Assembly: GCF_001905445.1 (NCBI RefSeq)
Contig: NZ_LIVQ01000002.1
Span: 124,001 to 188,000 of the forward strand
Length of the DNA: 64,000 nt
Source of the DNA: Streptomyces sp. CB00455
GTDB taxonomy: Bacteria; Actinomycetota; Actinomycetes; Streptomycetales; Streptomycetaceae
Direction: 5' to 3'
The translations under genes and the position numbers were made by a program. Of the stretch, positions 15,384 to 24,931 are shown one piece after another; position 1 is the first letter of the stretch, and each line of letters begins with the position of its first letter. The notes under the pieces were generated by a model. It ran no database searches. It saw only the letters and a program-made list of their open reading frames with translations, and had not been told where the DNA came from.

Positions 15384-16238
15384 TCAGGCGGCCGGCGTCG
15401 GACCGGCGGGAGCCGTCGCTCCGCCGTCCTCGGCCGGAGCCGCAGCCTCGGCCGGAGCAGCGACCGAAGCCGCGGCGTCGGCCGCTGCCGCCGCCGCGAT
15501 CCGCTCGTCCGCCGCGGTACGGATACCGCGCCAGGCGGACTCCGCCGCCTGCTGTTCCGCTTCCTTCTTGCTGCGGCCGGTGCCGGTGCCGTACGAGACA
15601 CCACCGACGCGAGCGGCAGCGGTGAAGGTCTTCTCGTGGTCCGGACCGGTCTCGGTGACCAGGTATTCCGGTACGCCAAGACCTTCGGCCGCCGTGAGCT
15701 CCTGGAGACTGGTCTTCCAGTCCAGGCCGGCCCCGAGGTTGGAGGACTTCTCGATGAGCGGGTCGAAGAGCCGGTGGACCAGCTCCGAGGCCGCGTCGAG
15801 GCCCTGGTCGAGGTAGACCGCGCCGATCACCGCTTCAAGGGTGTCGGCGAGGATGGAGGCCTTGTCCCGGCCGCCCGTGCCCTCTTCGCCCCGGCCGAGC
15901 CGGATGAAGGAGCCGAGTTCGAGGCCGCGCCCGACCTCCGCCAGTGCGCGCGAGTTGACCACCGCGGCCCGAAGCTTGGCCAGCTGGCCTTCGGGGAGAT
16001 CCGGGTGTGTCGTGTACAGCGTGTCCGTGACCACCAGGCCCAGCACGGAGTCCCCGAGGAACTCCAGCCGTTCGTTGGTGGGCAGACCGCCGTTCTCGTA
16101 CGCGTACGAGCGGTGGGTCAGCGCGCGCACCAGAAGGGCGGACTCGAGTCGATACCCGAGCCGCCCTTCCAGAAGCGTGTGGGACGAGGCCGCGTTGTTA
16201 CTGTCTGCCTGCTTCTCAGCGTTGGACAGCTCAGACAT
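15384..16238 (-). CDS. rnc: Ribonuclease III
   Basis: Double-strand RNA endonuclease (AbsB in S. coelicolor) that processes rRNA and mRNA and affects antibiotic synthesis globally. The signature [12 protein letters not shown] is at residues 55-66, with the second catalytic acidic cluster in [14 protein letters not shown]. The dsRNA-binding domain spans ~166-232 ([14 protein letters not shown] to [14 protein letters not shown]). The C-terminal ~50 residues are an Ala/Pro-rich tail, longer than in non-actinobacterial enzymes. The ATG at 16238 begins 19 bases after the rpmF stop, consistent with one operon with rpmF and the DUF177 gene. Confidence 0.96.
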   Translation of the reverse strand: MSELSNAEKQADSNNAASSHTLLEGRLGYRLESALLVRALTHRSYAYENGGLPTNERLEFLGDSVLGLVVTDTLYTTHPDLPEGQLAKLRAAVVNSRALAEVGRGLELGSFIRLGRGEEGTGGRDKASILADTLEAVIGAVYLDQGLDAASELVHRLFDPLIEKSSNLGAGLDWKTSLQELTAAEGLGVPEYLVTETGPDHEKTFTAAARVGGVSYGTGTGRSKKEAEQQAAESAWRGIRTAADERIAAAAAADAAASVAAPAEAAAPAEDGGATAPAGPTPAA

Positions 16239-16257
16239 TGCGCCTCTCACCAGCCGC

Positions 16258-16431
16258 TCAGACCTCGAGGACCTGGCGCTTGTTGTAGGTGCCGCAGCTC
16301 GGGCACGCAATGTGCTGGAGCTTCGGCTCCTGGCAACGCTCGCACGAAACCAGGGTGGGGACCGCAGCCTTCCACTGCGACCGGCGGTGGCGCGTGTTGC
16401 TGCGCGACATCTTCCGCTTCGGAACAGCCAC
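16258..16431 (-). CDS. rpmF: 50S ribosomal protein L32
   Basis: A 57-residue ribosomal protein starting [20 protein letters not shown] with a GTG start at 16431. The zinc-binding form is recognisable from CERC followed by CPSCG, with ten residues between the pairs. The C-terminus is YNKRQVLEV. It starts two bases after the DUF177 stop and precedes rnc by 19 bases, the classical yceD-rpmF-rnc order. Confidence 0.96.
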   Translation of the reverse strand: MAVPKRKMSRSNTRHRRSQWKAAVPTLVSCERCQEPKLQHIACPSCGTYNKRQVLEV

Positions 16432-16433
16432 GG

Positions 16434-17102
16434 CTACTTCTCCTGCTTCTCGGCGGCGCTCTGAACGTCGTCAGATGCAGTGCCGCTCATGTTGTCCTTC
16501 TCGTCGTCCTGATCGGTCACGACGAGTTCCTGCAATGCCGCCCAACGGATGTCGACGGCGTCATGGTGGTGGTCCGGGTCGTCGTTCAGGCTGAGCCCGC
16601 AATCGGGACACAGTCCGAGACAGTCCTCCCGGCACACCGGCTGCAGCGGCAGTGCGAGCACCACCACGTCGCGCAGCACGGGTTCGAGGTCGAACAAGCC
16701 GTCCTCGAGAAAGAGCGTGTCCTCGTCGTCCTCGGCGTCGTCGGCCGGTTCCGCCTTGGAGCGGCTCCGGTCGTCGGCGTCAGGGTACGAGAACATCTCC
16801 TGGAAGTCCGCCTTGAGCTCGCGCTCCACGGACTCCAGACACCTTACGCACTCCCCGGTCGCCGATGCACGGGCGGTGCCTGTGACGAGCACCCCTTCCA
16901 TGACCGACTCCAGGCGGAGCCTGAGCTTCAGCGGGGCGCCTTCCGGCACTCCGATGACCCCGGCCAGACCGAGGTCCGCCGGCGCCGCGATCTCACGGGA
17001 CAGCCGCTGCATGGCACCAGGACGCCGACCCAGCTCGTGCGTGTCGAACACGAGGGGGTTGCGGTGGTCGAGGCGGGTATTCAGGGCCGTTCCTGCTTTC
17101 AC
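16434..17102 (-). CDS. DUF177/YceD family protein
   Basis: A 222-residue YceD-type protein; the family is linked to ribosome biogenesis because it sits next to rpmF in most bacteria and affects 23S rRNA levels in some. Two Cys motifs are visible, [10 protein letters not shown] near residue 85 and [14 protein letters not shown] near 157. A Glu/Asp-rich loop lies between and the C-terminal tail is acidic. I take GTG 17102 as start; an in-frame later CTG would give the more usual [16 protein letters not shown] beginning, so the true N-terminus may be a few residues shorter. It is followed after two bases by rpmF. Confidence 0.9.
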   Translation of the reverse strand: MKAGTALNTRLDHRNPLVFDTHELGRRPGAMQRLSREIAAPADLGLAGVIGVPEGAPLKLRLRLESVMEGVLVTGTARASATGECVRCLESVERELKADFQEMFSYPDADDRSRSKAEPADDAEDDEDTLFLEDGLFDLEPVLRDVVVLALPLQPVCREDCLGLCPDCGLSLNDDPDHHHDAVDIRWAALQELVVTDQDDEKDNMSGTASDDVQSAAEKQEK

Positions 17103-17213
17103 AGATCGCTGAAGATCAAAGTTTCCGCCGCTCTAGGGCAGCATGGATCGCGGTGCATACGCGCGACCGAACAGCCAGGATACCCGCCGCCGCGCCCAGC
17201 GCCCAATCCGGGG

Positions 17214-18311
17214 CTAGCGTCCCTGTTCGTACTGGCGCAGCTGGTCCAGGTTGATCACGCTCGTGTCGAAGAGGCTGGTCTCGTCGAGCGAGGGCTGCTG
17301 CGACGGGTGCACTTGGTGCTCCTGGTGCTCCTGGTACGCCGCGTACGGATCCGGGTGCTGCTGCTGGTAGCCCGCGTACGGATCGGGCTGTACCGGGTAG
17401 TGATCGGCGTATCCCGCTTCCGCCGAGGCGGCGCCCTCGTTCGCGTAGGGCTCCTGATGGCCCTGGTAGGCGTAACCGTCCTGCGGCTGCTGGTACTGCG
17501 GCTGCTGCTGGTAGGCGTAGGCGTCGTAGGCGGGTTCCGGCCGGCCCGGGGTGGGCGGCGGCGCCTGCGGCTGCGGTTCGGCCAGGCCCGCCAGGAAGTC
17601 CGCGTCGCTCGCGGTGCGGGACTGCTGGTCCCCTGCCGCGTCCTGGGCGGCGATGTGGGCGCCGAGGTCGTCCGTCGGCACCCGGCCCAGCAGTTTCTGC
17701 CGGCCGCGCCCCACGGCCTCCAGGGTCTTGGACAGGACCGCCTCGAAGGTCGCCAGCTTGGTGTCCACGTAGGCGTCCGCCTGCAGGCGCTGCGTCTCGG
17801 GGTCATCGCTGCGCTCGGGCGCTTCCAGGTAGTCCGGGTCCTGGTAGCCCTGGCCGCCTTGGCCCGGGCCGCGGCCGAGGAGCTTCTCCCGGCCGCGGTC
17901 CACCGAACCGATGGTCTTGGTGAGGACGACCTCGAAGTTGGCGAGCTTGCTGTCGACGTAGTCGTCGGCCTCGGCCCGGATCTCCTCGGCCTCCCGGCGG
18001 GCCTCCTCCAGGATGCGGTCCGCCTCCGCCCGGGAGCGCCGCGCGACCTCGGTGTCGGAGACGAGCGAACCGCGCCGGCTGTGGGCCGACTCGATGATCC
18101 GCTCCGCCTCCCGGCGGGCCTCCTCGACCATCTGCTCGCGTCCGCCGAGGAGCTCTTGCGCCTGGGCGAGCGAGCCGGGAAGCGCCTTGCGGACCTCTTC
18201 GAGCCGGGCGAGCAGCTCGGCACGGTTGATCACGCAGGAAGCCGACATGGGCATGGACCGGGCGCCGCCGACGGCCGCGACGATCTCGTCGAGCTTCTTC
18301 TGCACGTCCAT
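17214..18311 (-). CDS. DivIVA-like coiled-coil protein with duplicated KLLGR segment
   Basis: A 365-residue cytoplasmic protein, probably of the group annotated as cell division initiation or DivIVA-like proteins in Streptomyces. Residues ~25-115 form a charged coiled coil (LLARLEEVRKALPG, EARREAERIIESAH, RRSRAEADRILEEARREAEEI). A segment of about 32 residues ending REKLLGR at ~147 recurs, ending RQKLLGR at ~209. The C-terminal ~120 residues are Gln/Tyr/Pro-rich and probably disordered, ending in a conserved-looking hydrophobic patch (LFDTSVINLDQLRQYEQGR). The ATG at 18311 is the most likely start; the ribosome site is weak. A role in polar growth is inference. Confidence 0.8.
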   Translation of the reverse strand: MDVQKKLDEIVAAVGGARSMPMSASCVINRAELLARLEEVRKALPGSLAQAQELLGGREQMVEEARREAERIIESAHSRRGSLVSDTEVARRSRAEADRILEEARREAEEIRAEADDYVDSKLANFEVVLTKTIGSVDRGREKLLGRGPGQGGQGYQDPDYLEAPERSDDPETQRLQADAYVDTKLATFEAVLSKTLEAVGRGRQKLLGRVPTDDLGAHIAAQDAAGDQQSRTASDADFLAGLAEPQPQAPPPTPGRPEPAYDAYAYQQQPQYQQPQDGYAYQGHQEPYANEGAASAEAGYADHYPVQPDPYAGYQQQHPDPYAAYQEHQEHQVHPSQQPSLDETSLFDTSVINLDQLRQYEQGR

Positions 18312-18414
18312 GGGGGCTCGCACTCTCTCGGCCTCGGGCGGTTCCTGAGACGGACGCAACGACTGTAAGGCCACCGGGCGGACCCCCGACACTGACTGAC
18401 GTGCCGTCAGGAAC

Positions 18415-18927
18415 TCAGCGGTCCCGCAGGCGCGCCATCAGCGCGGTGTGCACGTGCGCGGGCAGCAGGTGGGCGACGTCGCCGCCCCAGGCGGCGACCT
18501 CCTTGACCAGCGAGGAGGACAGGAAGCTGTAGGTGGGGTTGGTCGGCACGAAGAGCGTCTCGACGCCCGACAGCCCGATGTTCATCTGGGCCATCTGCAG
18601 CTCGTAGTCGAAGTCGCTGACGGCGCGCAGGCCCTTGACGATGGCGGGGATGTCCCGCTGCTTGCAGAAGTCGACGAGCAGGCCGTGAAAGGCTTCGACC
18701 TGGATGTTCCCGTAGTCGGCCGTGGCCTCGCGGATCAGCTCGATCCGCTCCTCGACGGTGAACAGCCCCTGCTTGGACTGGTTGATCATCACGGCGACGT
18801 GGACCACGTCGTAGAGCCGCGAGGCCCTGCCGATGATGTCGAGGTGTCCGTTGGTGATGGGGTCGAACGACCCCGGACAGACGGCGCGGCGCAAGTGAAG
18901 TCCCTCGCTCTCCGGTGTGGACATCAT
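18415..18927 (-). CDS. coaD: Phosphopantetheine adenylyltransferase
   Basis: Penultimate enzyme of coenzyme A synthesis: 4'-phosphopantetheine + ATP to dephospho-CoA + PPi. The nucleotidyltransferase motif PGSFDPITNGHLD is at residues 18-30, with VKGLRAVSDFDYELQMAQMN near 98-116 and the terminal SFLSSSLVKEVA. ATG 18927 overlaps the rsmD stop as ATGA, so translation is coupled. Most homologues start at about residue 12 (LRRAVCPG), so the first ten residues may be extra; a second ATG follows directly. Clustering with rsmD and recG is the usual actinobacterial arrangement. Confidence 0.96.
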   Translation of the reverse strand: MMSTPESEGLHLRRAVCPGSFDPITNGHLDIIGRASRLYDVVHVAVMINQSKQGLFTVEERIELIREATADYGNIQVEAFHGLLVDFCKQRDIPAIVKGLRAVSDFDYELQMAQMNIGLSGVETLFVPTNPTYSFLSSSLVKEVAAWGGDVAHLLPAHVHTALMARLRDR

Positions 18928-19502
18928 GAATCTTCGCTGGTGAAGGCGGCGCGACCGTACCAAAGGGTGCCTTCGCCGTACTTCCGCGACCGGAGCGGCT
19001 CGAAGCCCTCGGGCCACGGGAAGGCACCGCTCCTGGTGCTGCGCTCCACGGTGACGAGCGCATCGTCGGTGAGCCAGCCATTGGAGCGGAGTGTGAGGAG
19101 GATCTCCCGGAGATCGTCGTGCCCGACGGCGTACGGCGGGTCCAGGAAGACGATGTCGTACGGCGCGGCCTGCGCCGCGGCCGCGACGACCTGCTCGGCC
19201 TTGCCGGCGCGGAATTCGGCGCCGGGCAGGCCCACCGCCGCGATGTTGTCCCGGATGGCCTTGGCGGCCTTGGCGTCGGGTTCGACCAGCAGGGCGTGGT
19301 CCGCCCCGCGGGAGAGGGCTTCCAGGCCCACGGCGCCGGAGCCCGCGAACAGGTCGAGCACCCGGGCCCCCTCCACGCCGTGGAGCGATTCCCAGGTGGA
19401 GAAGAGGCCTTCGCGCATCCGGTCGGAGGTCGGGCGGGTGCCGGTGCCGGGGGGCACGGCGAGCCGTCGCCCGCCGGCGCTGCCGGCGATCACGCGGGTC
19501 AT
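18924..19502 (-). CDS. rsmD: 16S rRNA (guanine(966)-N2)-methyltransferase RsmD
   Basis: A 192-residue Rossmann-fold SAM-dependent methyltransferase that modifies G966 of 16S rRNA in the assembled 30S subunit. MTRVIAGSAGGRRL opens the protein; the SAM-binding loop is VLDLFAGSGAVGLEALSRGA (~48-67) and the catalytic DPPY motif is at 121-124. The length is standard. Its stop overlaps the coaD start by four bases. The gap to recG upstream is 58 bases. Confidence 0.95.
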   Translation of the reverse strand: MTRVIAGSAGGRRLAVPPGTGTRPTSDRMREGLFSTWESLHGVEGARVLDLFAGSGAVGLEALSRGADHALLVEPDAKAAKAIRDNIAAVGLPGAEFRAGKAEQVVAAAAQAAPYDIVFLDPPYAVGHDDLREILLTLRSNGWLTDDALVTVERSTRSGAFPWPEGFEPLRSRKYGEGTLWYGRAAFTSEDS

Positions 19503-19560
19503 CTGGGGTCCTTCGTACGGCGCTCGGGGAGGTGGCAGCTCCCACGATAGGTCGTGCCGC

Positions 19561-21756
19561 TCAGCCCTTCTCCAGGTACTGCTCGCGTTCGGTGTCCAGC
19601 AGGGCGTCCAGGGCGGTCCGCAGGCCGGGCAGCCGCTGCAGTCCGGGGTCCTCGGCGACGACGCGGCCGGCCTCCTCGCGGGCCTGGGCGATGACCTCCT
19701 CGTCCTCGATGACGGCGAGCATCCGCAGCGAGGAGCGCACTCCGGACTGGGCCTGGCCCAGCACGTCGCCCTCGCGGCGCTGCTCCAGGTCGATCCGGGA
19801 GAGCTCGAAGCCGTCGAGGGTGGCGGCGACGGCGGCCAGCCGGGCCCGGGCGGGGCTCGCCTCGTGCATCTCGCTGACCAGCAGGCACAGACCGGGCGCG
19901 GAGCCGCGGCCGACGCGGCCGCGGAGCTGGTGGAGCTGGGAGACGCCGAACCGGTCCGCATCCATGATCACCATCACGGTGGAGTTGGGGACGTTCACCC
20001 CGACCTCGATGACGGTGGTCGCGACCAGCACCTTGACCTCGCCGGCGGCGAAGCGGCGCATCACGTCGTCCTTGTCGGCCGGGTCCATCCGCCCGTGCAG
20101 GACTTCGACGGCGAGCCCGGCCAGCGGCCCCTTGGCGAGCTCTTCGGCGATCTCCAGGACGGCCAGCGGTGGCCGTTTGTCGCCGTCCTCCCCGGCCTCC
20201 TTCTTCTTCCTGGGCTCGTCCTCGCCGTCGCCGATGCGCGGGCAGACCACGTACGCCTGGTGGCCCTTCTCCACTTCCTCACGCACGCGCTCCCAGGCCC
20301 GGGCGAGGAAGTGCGGCTTGTCCTTGGCCGGGACCACGTGGGTGGCGATCGGCGAGCGCCCGGCGGGCAGCTGGTCGAGGACCGAGGTCTCCAGGTCGCC
20401 GAAGACCGTCATGGCGACGGTGCGCGGGATGGGCGTCGCCGTCATGACGAGCAGGTGCGGGGGCTGCTTGCCCTTCGAGCGCAGGGCGTCGCGCTGCTCG
20501 ACGCCGAAGCGGTGCTGTTCGTCCACGACGACGAGGCCGAGGTCGTGGAAGCGGACCTTGTCCTCGATCAGCGCGTGGGTGCCGATCACGATGCCGGCCT
20601 CACCGGTGACCAGGTCGAGCAGGGCCTGCCGTCGGGCCGCCGTCCCCATGGAGCCGGTGAGCAGCACCACCTTGGTGCCCCGGTCGGATCCGCCGAGCAT
20701 GCCGCCCTCGGCCAGCTCGCCCATCATCTCGGTGACGGACCGGTGGTGCTGCTGTGCGAGGACCTCGGTGGGCGCGAGCATCGCGGCCTGCCCGCCGGAG
20801 TCGACGACGGCGAGCATGGCGCGCAGGGCGACCATGGTCTTCCCCGAGCCGACCTCGCCCTGGAGGAGGCGGTGCATGGGATGGCTGGTGGCCAGGTCGT
20901 CGAAGATCTCCTTCGAGACGTTCTCCTGGCCGGCGGTAAGGGTGAAGGGCAGCTTGGCGTCGAAGGAGTCCAGCAGGCCGCCGGGGGTGGGGCGGCGGGG
21001 GACGGCCGGGAGCTGGGAGTCGGCGTGCCGGCGCCGGGCCAGGGCCACCTGGAGGACGAAGGCCTCGTCCCACTTCAGCCGCTGCCGGGCGTCCTCGACG
21101 TCGGCCTTGGCCGCCGGGCGGTGGATCTTGAGCAGGGCCTCCGGCAGCGGGATCAGTCCGCGGCCCTCGCGCAGGGCGGGCGGGAGCGGGTCCACGGTGT
21201 CCTGGACGCGGGGCAGGACCGCGTCGACCGCCTTGGAGATCTTCCAGGACTCCAGCTTGGCGCACGCCGGGTAGATCGGGATGAGCCGGCTCGCGAAGGC
21301 GGCCGCCGCGTCGCTCTCGCCCGCCTCCGCACCGAGGGGTTCGTAGGCGGGGTGCGCCAGCTGGAGCTTGTGGTTGAACTTCGAGACCTTGCCGGCGAAC
21401 ATCGCCCGGCTGCCGGGCAGCAGCTCCTTGTGGGGCTTGTGCACGCCGGCGCCGAAGAAGACCAGCTGGAGCCGGCCGCTGCCGTCGGTGATGGTCACCT
21501 CCAGCCGTTTGCCCCGGCCGCCGTTGAAGGTGAGGATCCGGGCGTCGGCGACCTGGGCGACGACGGTCACGTGCTCGTCGATCTGGTCGGCGAGCTCGGT
21601 CAGGGAGGTCAGCTCCCCGCGCTCGGCGTAGCGCCGGGGGTAGTGGTGCAGCAGGTCCAGGGCCGTGTGCAGGCCGAGCTGCTCGGCCAGCACCTTGGCG
21701 GTGGCGGGGCCGAGCGTCTTCTTGAGGTCTTCGTCGAGCGCGGGCACGTGTCCCAT
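19561..21756 (-). CDS. recG: ATP-dependent DNA helicase RecG
   Basis: Branched-DNA helicase that reverses stalled forks and migrates Holliday junctions. The N-terminal wedge/OB region carries DLLHHYPRRYAERG. Helicase motifs include LLQGEVGSGKTMVAL (Walker A), VVVDEQHRFGV (DEQH box), TATPIPRTVAM, and ATTVIEVGVNVPN and QLRGRVGRG in the second RecA lobe. A 32-residue acidic/basic loop (ARIGDGEDEPRKKKEAGEDG region) interrupts the C-terminal lobe. The ATG at 21756 is taken; a TTG at 21777 has a better AAGGCGGG site and a GTG at 21747 better matches the usual start, so the N-terminus is uncertain by about ten residues. Confidence 0.95.
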   Translation of the reverse strand: MGHVPALDEDLKKTLGPATAKVLAEQLGLHTALDLLHHYPRRYAERGELTSLTELADQIDEHVTVVAQVADARILTFNGGRGKRLEVTITDGSGRLQLVFFGAGVHKPHKELLPGSRAMFAGKVSKFNHKLQLAHPAYEPLGAEAGESDAAAAFASRLIPIYPACAKLESWKISKAVDAVLPRVQDTVDPLPPALREGRGLIPLPEALLKIHRPAAKADVEDARQRLKWDEAFVLQVALARRRHADSQLPAVPRRPTPGGLLDSFDAKLPFTLTAGQENVSKEIFDDLATSHPMHRLLQGEVGSGKTMVALRAMLAVVDSGGQAAMLAPTEVLAQQHHRSVTEMMGELAEGGMLGGSDRGTKVVLLTGSMGTAARRQALLDLVTGEAGIVIGTHALIEDKVRFHDLGLVVVDEQHRFGVEQRDALRSKGKQPPHLLVMTATPIPRTVAMTVFGDLETSVLDQLPAGRSPIATHVVPAKDKPHFLARAWERVREEVEKGHQAYVVCPRIGDGEDEPRKKKEAGEDGDKRPPLAVLEIAEELAKGPLAGLAVEVLHGRMDPADKDDVMRRFAAGEVKVLVATTVIEVGVNVPNSTVMVIMDADRFGVSQLHQLRGRVGRGSAPGLCLLVSEMHEASPARARLAAVAATLDGFELSRIDLEQRREGDVLGQAQSGVRSSLRMLAVIEDEEVIAQAREEAGRVVAEDPGLQRLPGLRTALDALLDTEREQYLEKG

Positions 21757-21801
21757 TGCACACCATGGCGCTGACAAGGCCCGCCTTCGACCCCTGTTCC
21801 T

Positions 21802-23475
21802 CTATTCGACGCCGATGAGGAGCGGCGCCGAATACCGCCCGCCCCGGTAGGTGACGGTGTCGACGGCCAGATGCCCCTGCTGGACGTATGCCTCCAGGCG
21901 CTCGGCGAGGGAGTCGGGCACCTCGGGTCCCAGGACCAGGGTGACGAGTTCGCCGCCGGAGCCCAGCATCCGCTCCAGCACCGCCTGCGCCGTCTCGGCC
22001 AGGCCCGGACCGATGACGGCGACGTCGCCGTCGATGAGGCCGAGGACGTCGCCGGCCTGGCAGATCCCGGCCGAGGTGAAGGACTGCCGTTCGGCGACGG
22101 CCAGTTCCCCGTAGCGGGTGGCCCCGGCGGCCGCGGTCATGGTGACCACGTCCTCGTCGAAGCTGCCGTCCGGGTCGTGCACGGCGAGGGCGGCCAGGTC
22201 CTGGACGGCGGAGCGGGTGGGGATCACGGCCACCCGCACGCCGTCGGCGCGGGCCTGTTCGGCGGCGGCGGCCGCGGCCTCGCGCAGTGCGGTGCCGCCC
22301 TGCAGCAGGACCACCTCGCGGGCGTGCGCGCGCCGGACGGCGTCGACGAGCTCCGCGACGGCCGGGACCTGCCCGTGGGGCGCGAGCACGGTGGTCGCGC
22401 CCGCCTCCCCGCACAGCCCGGCCAGTCCTTCGCCGGGGGCGACGGCGACCACGGCCCGCTGGGCGCGCTCGCCCCGGGCCCGGCGGCGTTCGTCGCCGAA
22501 GTGCGTGATGCGTATGCGGTAGGGGCGGCCGGCCACGACCGCGGCCTCCACGGCGGCGCCCGGGTCGTCCACGTGCACGTGGACGTTCCACAGCCCCTCG
22601 CCGCCGACCACGACCAGGGAGTCGCCCAGTGCGTCCAGGCGCGCGCGCAGCTCCCCGACCGCGGCCTCGGACGCCTCCAGCAGGTAGATCACCTCGTATG
22701 CGGGCCCGTCGTGCTCCCGCTCGCACGGATCGGGGGTCAGCGGGACGTCCACGGTCCGTCCGGGCACCGGTTCGGGGGCCGGCTCCCGGCCGGACAGGGC
22801 CTGCCAGAGGGCGCCGAGTACGGCGACCAGCCCGCAGCCCCCGGCGTCGACCACCCCGGCCCGGCCCAGTGCGGCCAGCTGCCCCGGGGTCTCGGCCAGG
22901 GCGGCGCGGGCCGCGTCGTAGGCGGCCCGCGCCACCTCGGCGGCGGTCCCCGCGGCTCCCCCGGCGGCCTCGCCGGCCCGGGCTGCCGCGGCGGCGACGG
23001 TGAGCATGGTGCCTTCCACCGGGTGCGCGACGGCCGTGTACGCCTCCTGCGCGGCCCGGGTCAGGGCCTGGGCCAGCAGCCTGCCGGGGCCCCGCCCCGC
23101 GGGTTCCTCGCCGAGGACGTCGGCGACCCCGCGCAGCAGCTGCGCCAGGATCGTCCCGGAGTTCCCGCGGGCGCCGAGGAGCGCCCCGTGCGCGTAGGCC
23201 CGTACGGCCCGGGACAGGGGGGCCTGCGCTGTGGCATCGCTCACGCCGTCGGCCTCCGGGGTCGCCCGGGGCTCGTCGCGGAGGGTCTGGGTCAGCGCGC
23301 GGTCGGCCGCCTCGGCGGTGAGGTAGAGGTTGGTGCCGGTGTCGGCATCGGCCACCGGGTAGACGTTGATCGCGTCGATGTCCTCGCGGGCCCGGCCCAG
23401 TGCGGCCAGGGCCAGCGAGCTCCAGGCGCGCACCGCTTCGGCGTCGAGGGCGTGCGGCTGGGGCTCGTGTGGCAC
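21802..23475 (-). CDS. DAK2-domain, fatty-acid kinase-like protein (FakA type)
   Basis: A 557-residue protein with an N-terminal dihydroxyacetone-kinase-type phosphatase/kinase domain. INVYPVADADTGTNLYLT (~33-50) is the metal/ATP-binding signature, ARGNSGTILAQLLRG (~103-117) the second loop, and DAGGCGLV (~205) the third. The C-terminal half matches the FakA C-terminal domain. FakA kinases phosphorylate fatty acids held by a DegV-type FakB; no FakB gene is in the window. GTG 23475 follows a perfect AAGGAGGAA site. It lies just upstream of recG on the same strand, as in many actinobacteria, and is divergent from rpmB. Confidence 0.9.
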   Translation of the reverse strand: MPHEPQPHALDAEAVRAWSSLALAALGRAREDIDAINVYPVADADTGTNLYLTAEAADRALTQTLRDEPRATPEADGVSDATAQAPLSRAVRAYAHGALLGARGNSGTILAQLLRGVADVLGEEPAGRGPGRLLAQALTRAAQEAYTAVAHPVEGTMLTVAAAAARAGEAAGGAAGTAAEVARAAYDAARAALAETPGQLAALGRAGVVDAGGCGLVAVLGALWQALSGREPAPEPVPGRTVDVPLTPDPCEREHDGPAYEVIYLLEASEAAVGELRARLDALGDSLVVVGGEGLWNVHVHVDDPGAAVEAAVVAGRPYRIRITHFGDERRRARGERAQRAVVAVAPGEGLAGLCGEAGATTVLAPHGQVPAVAELVDAVRRAHAREVVLLQGGTALREAAAAAAEQARADGVRVAVIPTRSAVQDLAALAVHDPDGSFDEDVVTMTAAAGATRYGELAVAERQSFTSAGICQAGDVLGLIDGDVAVIGPGLAETAQAVLERMLGSGGELVTLVLGPEVPDSLAERLEAYVQQGHLAVDTVTYRGGRYSAPLLIGVE

Positions 23476-23716
23476 CGGGCGTTCCTCCTTGTGCGGGCCA
23501 GCGTTCACCGCAGGGTAACGAAGGACCGTGCGGGCGTCCGGACCGCGGGGCGGCGGCCGTGGGGGCCGTGGTAGTTTTCTTGGACCGACGCAGTCGTTGT
23601 ATGCTGCTCCGGTTGCCCGATGAGAGTCGGGACATTCCCCCGGCAAACCACTTCAGACCCCTGAATCCGGTGCGCCGGTTTCACTGTAAGTGCACCTGAA
23701 GTCTTTGGAGTGACCT

Positions 23717-23902
23717 GTGGCTGCCAACTGCGACGTTTGCGCCAAGGGGCCGAGCTTCGGCAACAGCATCTCCCACTCGCACCGCCGCACCTCGCGTCGC
23801 TGGAACCCGAACATCCAGCGCGTCCGTGCCGTGGTCAATGGGACGCCGAAGCGCCTCAACGCCTGCACCTCGTGCATCAAGGCCGGCAAGGTCTCGCGCT
23901 GA
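23717..23902 (+). CDS. rpmB: 50S ribosomal protein L28
   Basis: A 61-residue L28. It is the Cys-containing type: CDVCAKGP near the start and CTSCIKAGK near the end form the zinc-binding pairs (C+ form). The core is [25 protein letters not shown] start at 23717. It is divergent from the DAK2 gene and followed by a strong terminator, so it is a monocistronic unit. Confidence 0.97.
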   Translation: MAANCDVCAKGPSFGNSISHSHRRTSRRWNPNIQRVRAVVNGTPKRLNACTSCIKAGKVSR

Positions 23903-23939
23903 CGCCTCCCGTCGTAGCGCAGCCCTTTCCGGTTGCAAG

Positions 23940-23970
23940 AAGGCCGGTTCACCTCTGGTGAACCGGCCTT
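23940..23970. terminator. Terminator of rpmB
   Basis: Perfect 14-base arms (23940-23953 and 23957-23970) around a three-base TCT loop, followed by TT and preceded by AA, so it can end rpmB and the convergent thiD. Confidence 0.88.
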
Positions 23971-24004
23971 TTGCCTTTCCCGCGACGGTTCGGCCCAGCG
24001 GCTC

Positions 24005-24931
24005 TCACCGCCACCGCCAGGCGTGATCAACCGGGCCGATGCCCCCGCCGAGCGCGAAGCCGGCGGCGAGGGCGCCCGTGACGTACTCCTTGGCGGCGGT
24101 CACCGCCTCCGCGACGGCCAGCCCCTTCGCCAGGCCCGCGGCGACGGCGCTCGCGAGGGTGCAGCCCGTGCCGTGGGTGTGGCGGTTGTCGTGCCGGGGG
24201 GCCCGCAGCCACCGCTCGGTGGTGCCGTCGCTCAGCAGGTCCACGGCCGTGCCGCCGTGCTCCGCCAGGTGCCCGCCCTTGATCAGCGCCCACCGGGGCC
24301 CGTACCCGAGGATCGCGTCGGCGGCCCGGCGCATGTCGTCCTCGGTCCGTACGGCCACGCCCGTGAGCTGCGCCACCTCGTCCAGGTTGGGCGTGGCCAC
24401 GGTGGCCCGCGGGAGGAGCTCCTGGCGTACGGCGTCCAGCGCCGAGGCGGCGAGCAGCGCGTCCCCGTGCTTGGAGACGCCGACGGGGTCCACGACGACG
24501 GGGGCGGGGGTGCTCGCCAGCAGGGCGGCCACCGTCTCCACCAGCACGGCCGAGGAGAGCATCCCGGTCTTCACGGCCTGGACGCCGATGTCTTCGACGA
24601 CGGCCCGGTACTGGGCGGTGACGGCCTCGGCGGGCAACTCCCAGGCTCCCCGTACCCCCAGGGAGTTCTGCGCGGTCACGGCGGTCACCACGCTCATGCC
24701 GTGGACGCCGAGGGCCAGCATGGTCTTGAGGTCGGCCTGGATGCCCGCGCCGCCGCCGGAGTCGGATCCGGCGACGGTCAGGCACAGCGGCGGGGCGCCG
24801 TAGCGGGCGCTCGCGGCGCTTGTGGCGGTGTCCTGCACGGCGTTCCCCGCGGTGTCCCGCCCGGCGCTCCCCGCGGTGTCCTGCACGGCGCTCCCGGTGG
24901 CCCCGGCGCTCCCGGACTTCGGACCGCTCAC
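24005..24931 (-). CDS. thiD: Hydroxymethylpyrimidine/phosphomethylpyrimidine kinase ThiD
   Basis: Ribokinase-fold enzyme that phosphorylates HMP and HMP-P for thiamine synthesis. Signature [21 protein letters not shown] begins near residue 46, [10 protein letters not shown] lies near 175, and the anion hole [18 protein letters not shown] near 240. GTG 24931 overlaps the thiL stop as GTGA. The first ~40 residues are an unusual low-complexity extension made of [12 protein letters not shown] repeats that is not part of the kinase fold. A later start could remove it, but no good ribosome site was seen there. thiL-thiD form a two-gene thiamine unit. Confidence 0.95.
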   Translation of the reverse strand: MSGPKSGSAGATGSAVQDTAGSAGRDTAGNAVQDTATSAASARYGAPPLCLTVAGSDSGGGAGIQADLKTMLALGVHGMSVVTAVTAQNSLGVRGAWELPAEAVTAQYRAVVEDIGVQAVKTGMLSSAVLVETVAALLASTPAPVVVDPVGVSKHGDALLAASALDAVRQELLPRATVATPNLDEVAQLTGVAVRTEDDMRRAADAILGYGPRWALIKGGHLAEHGGTAVDLLSDGTTERWLRAPRHDNRHTHGTGCTLASAVAAGLAKGLAVAEAVTAAKEYVTGALAAGFALGGGIGPVDHAWRWR

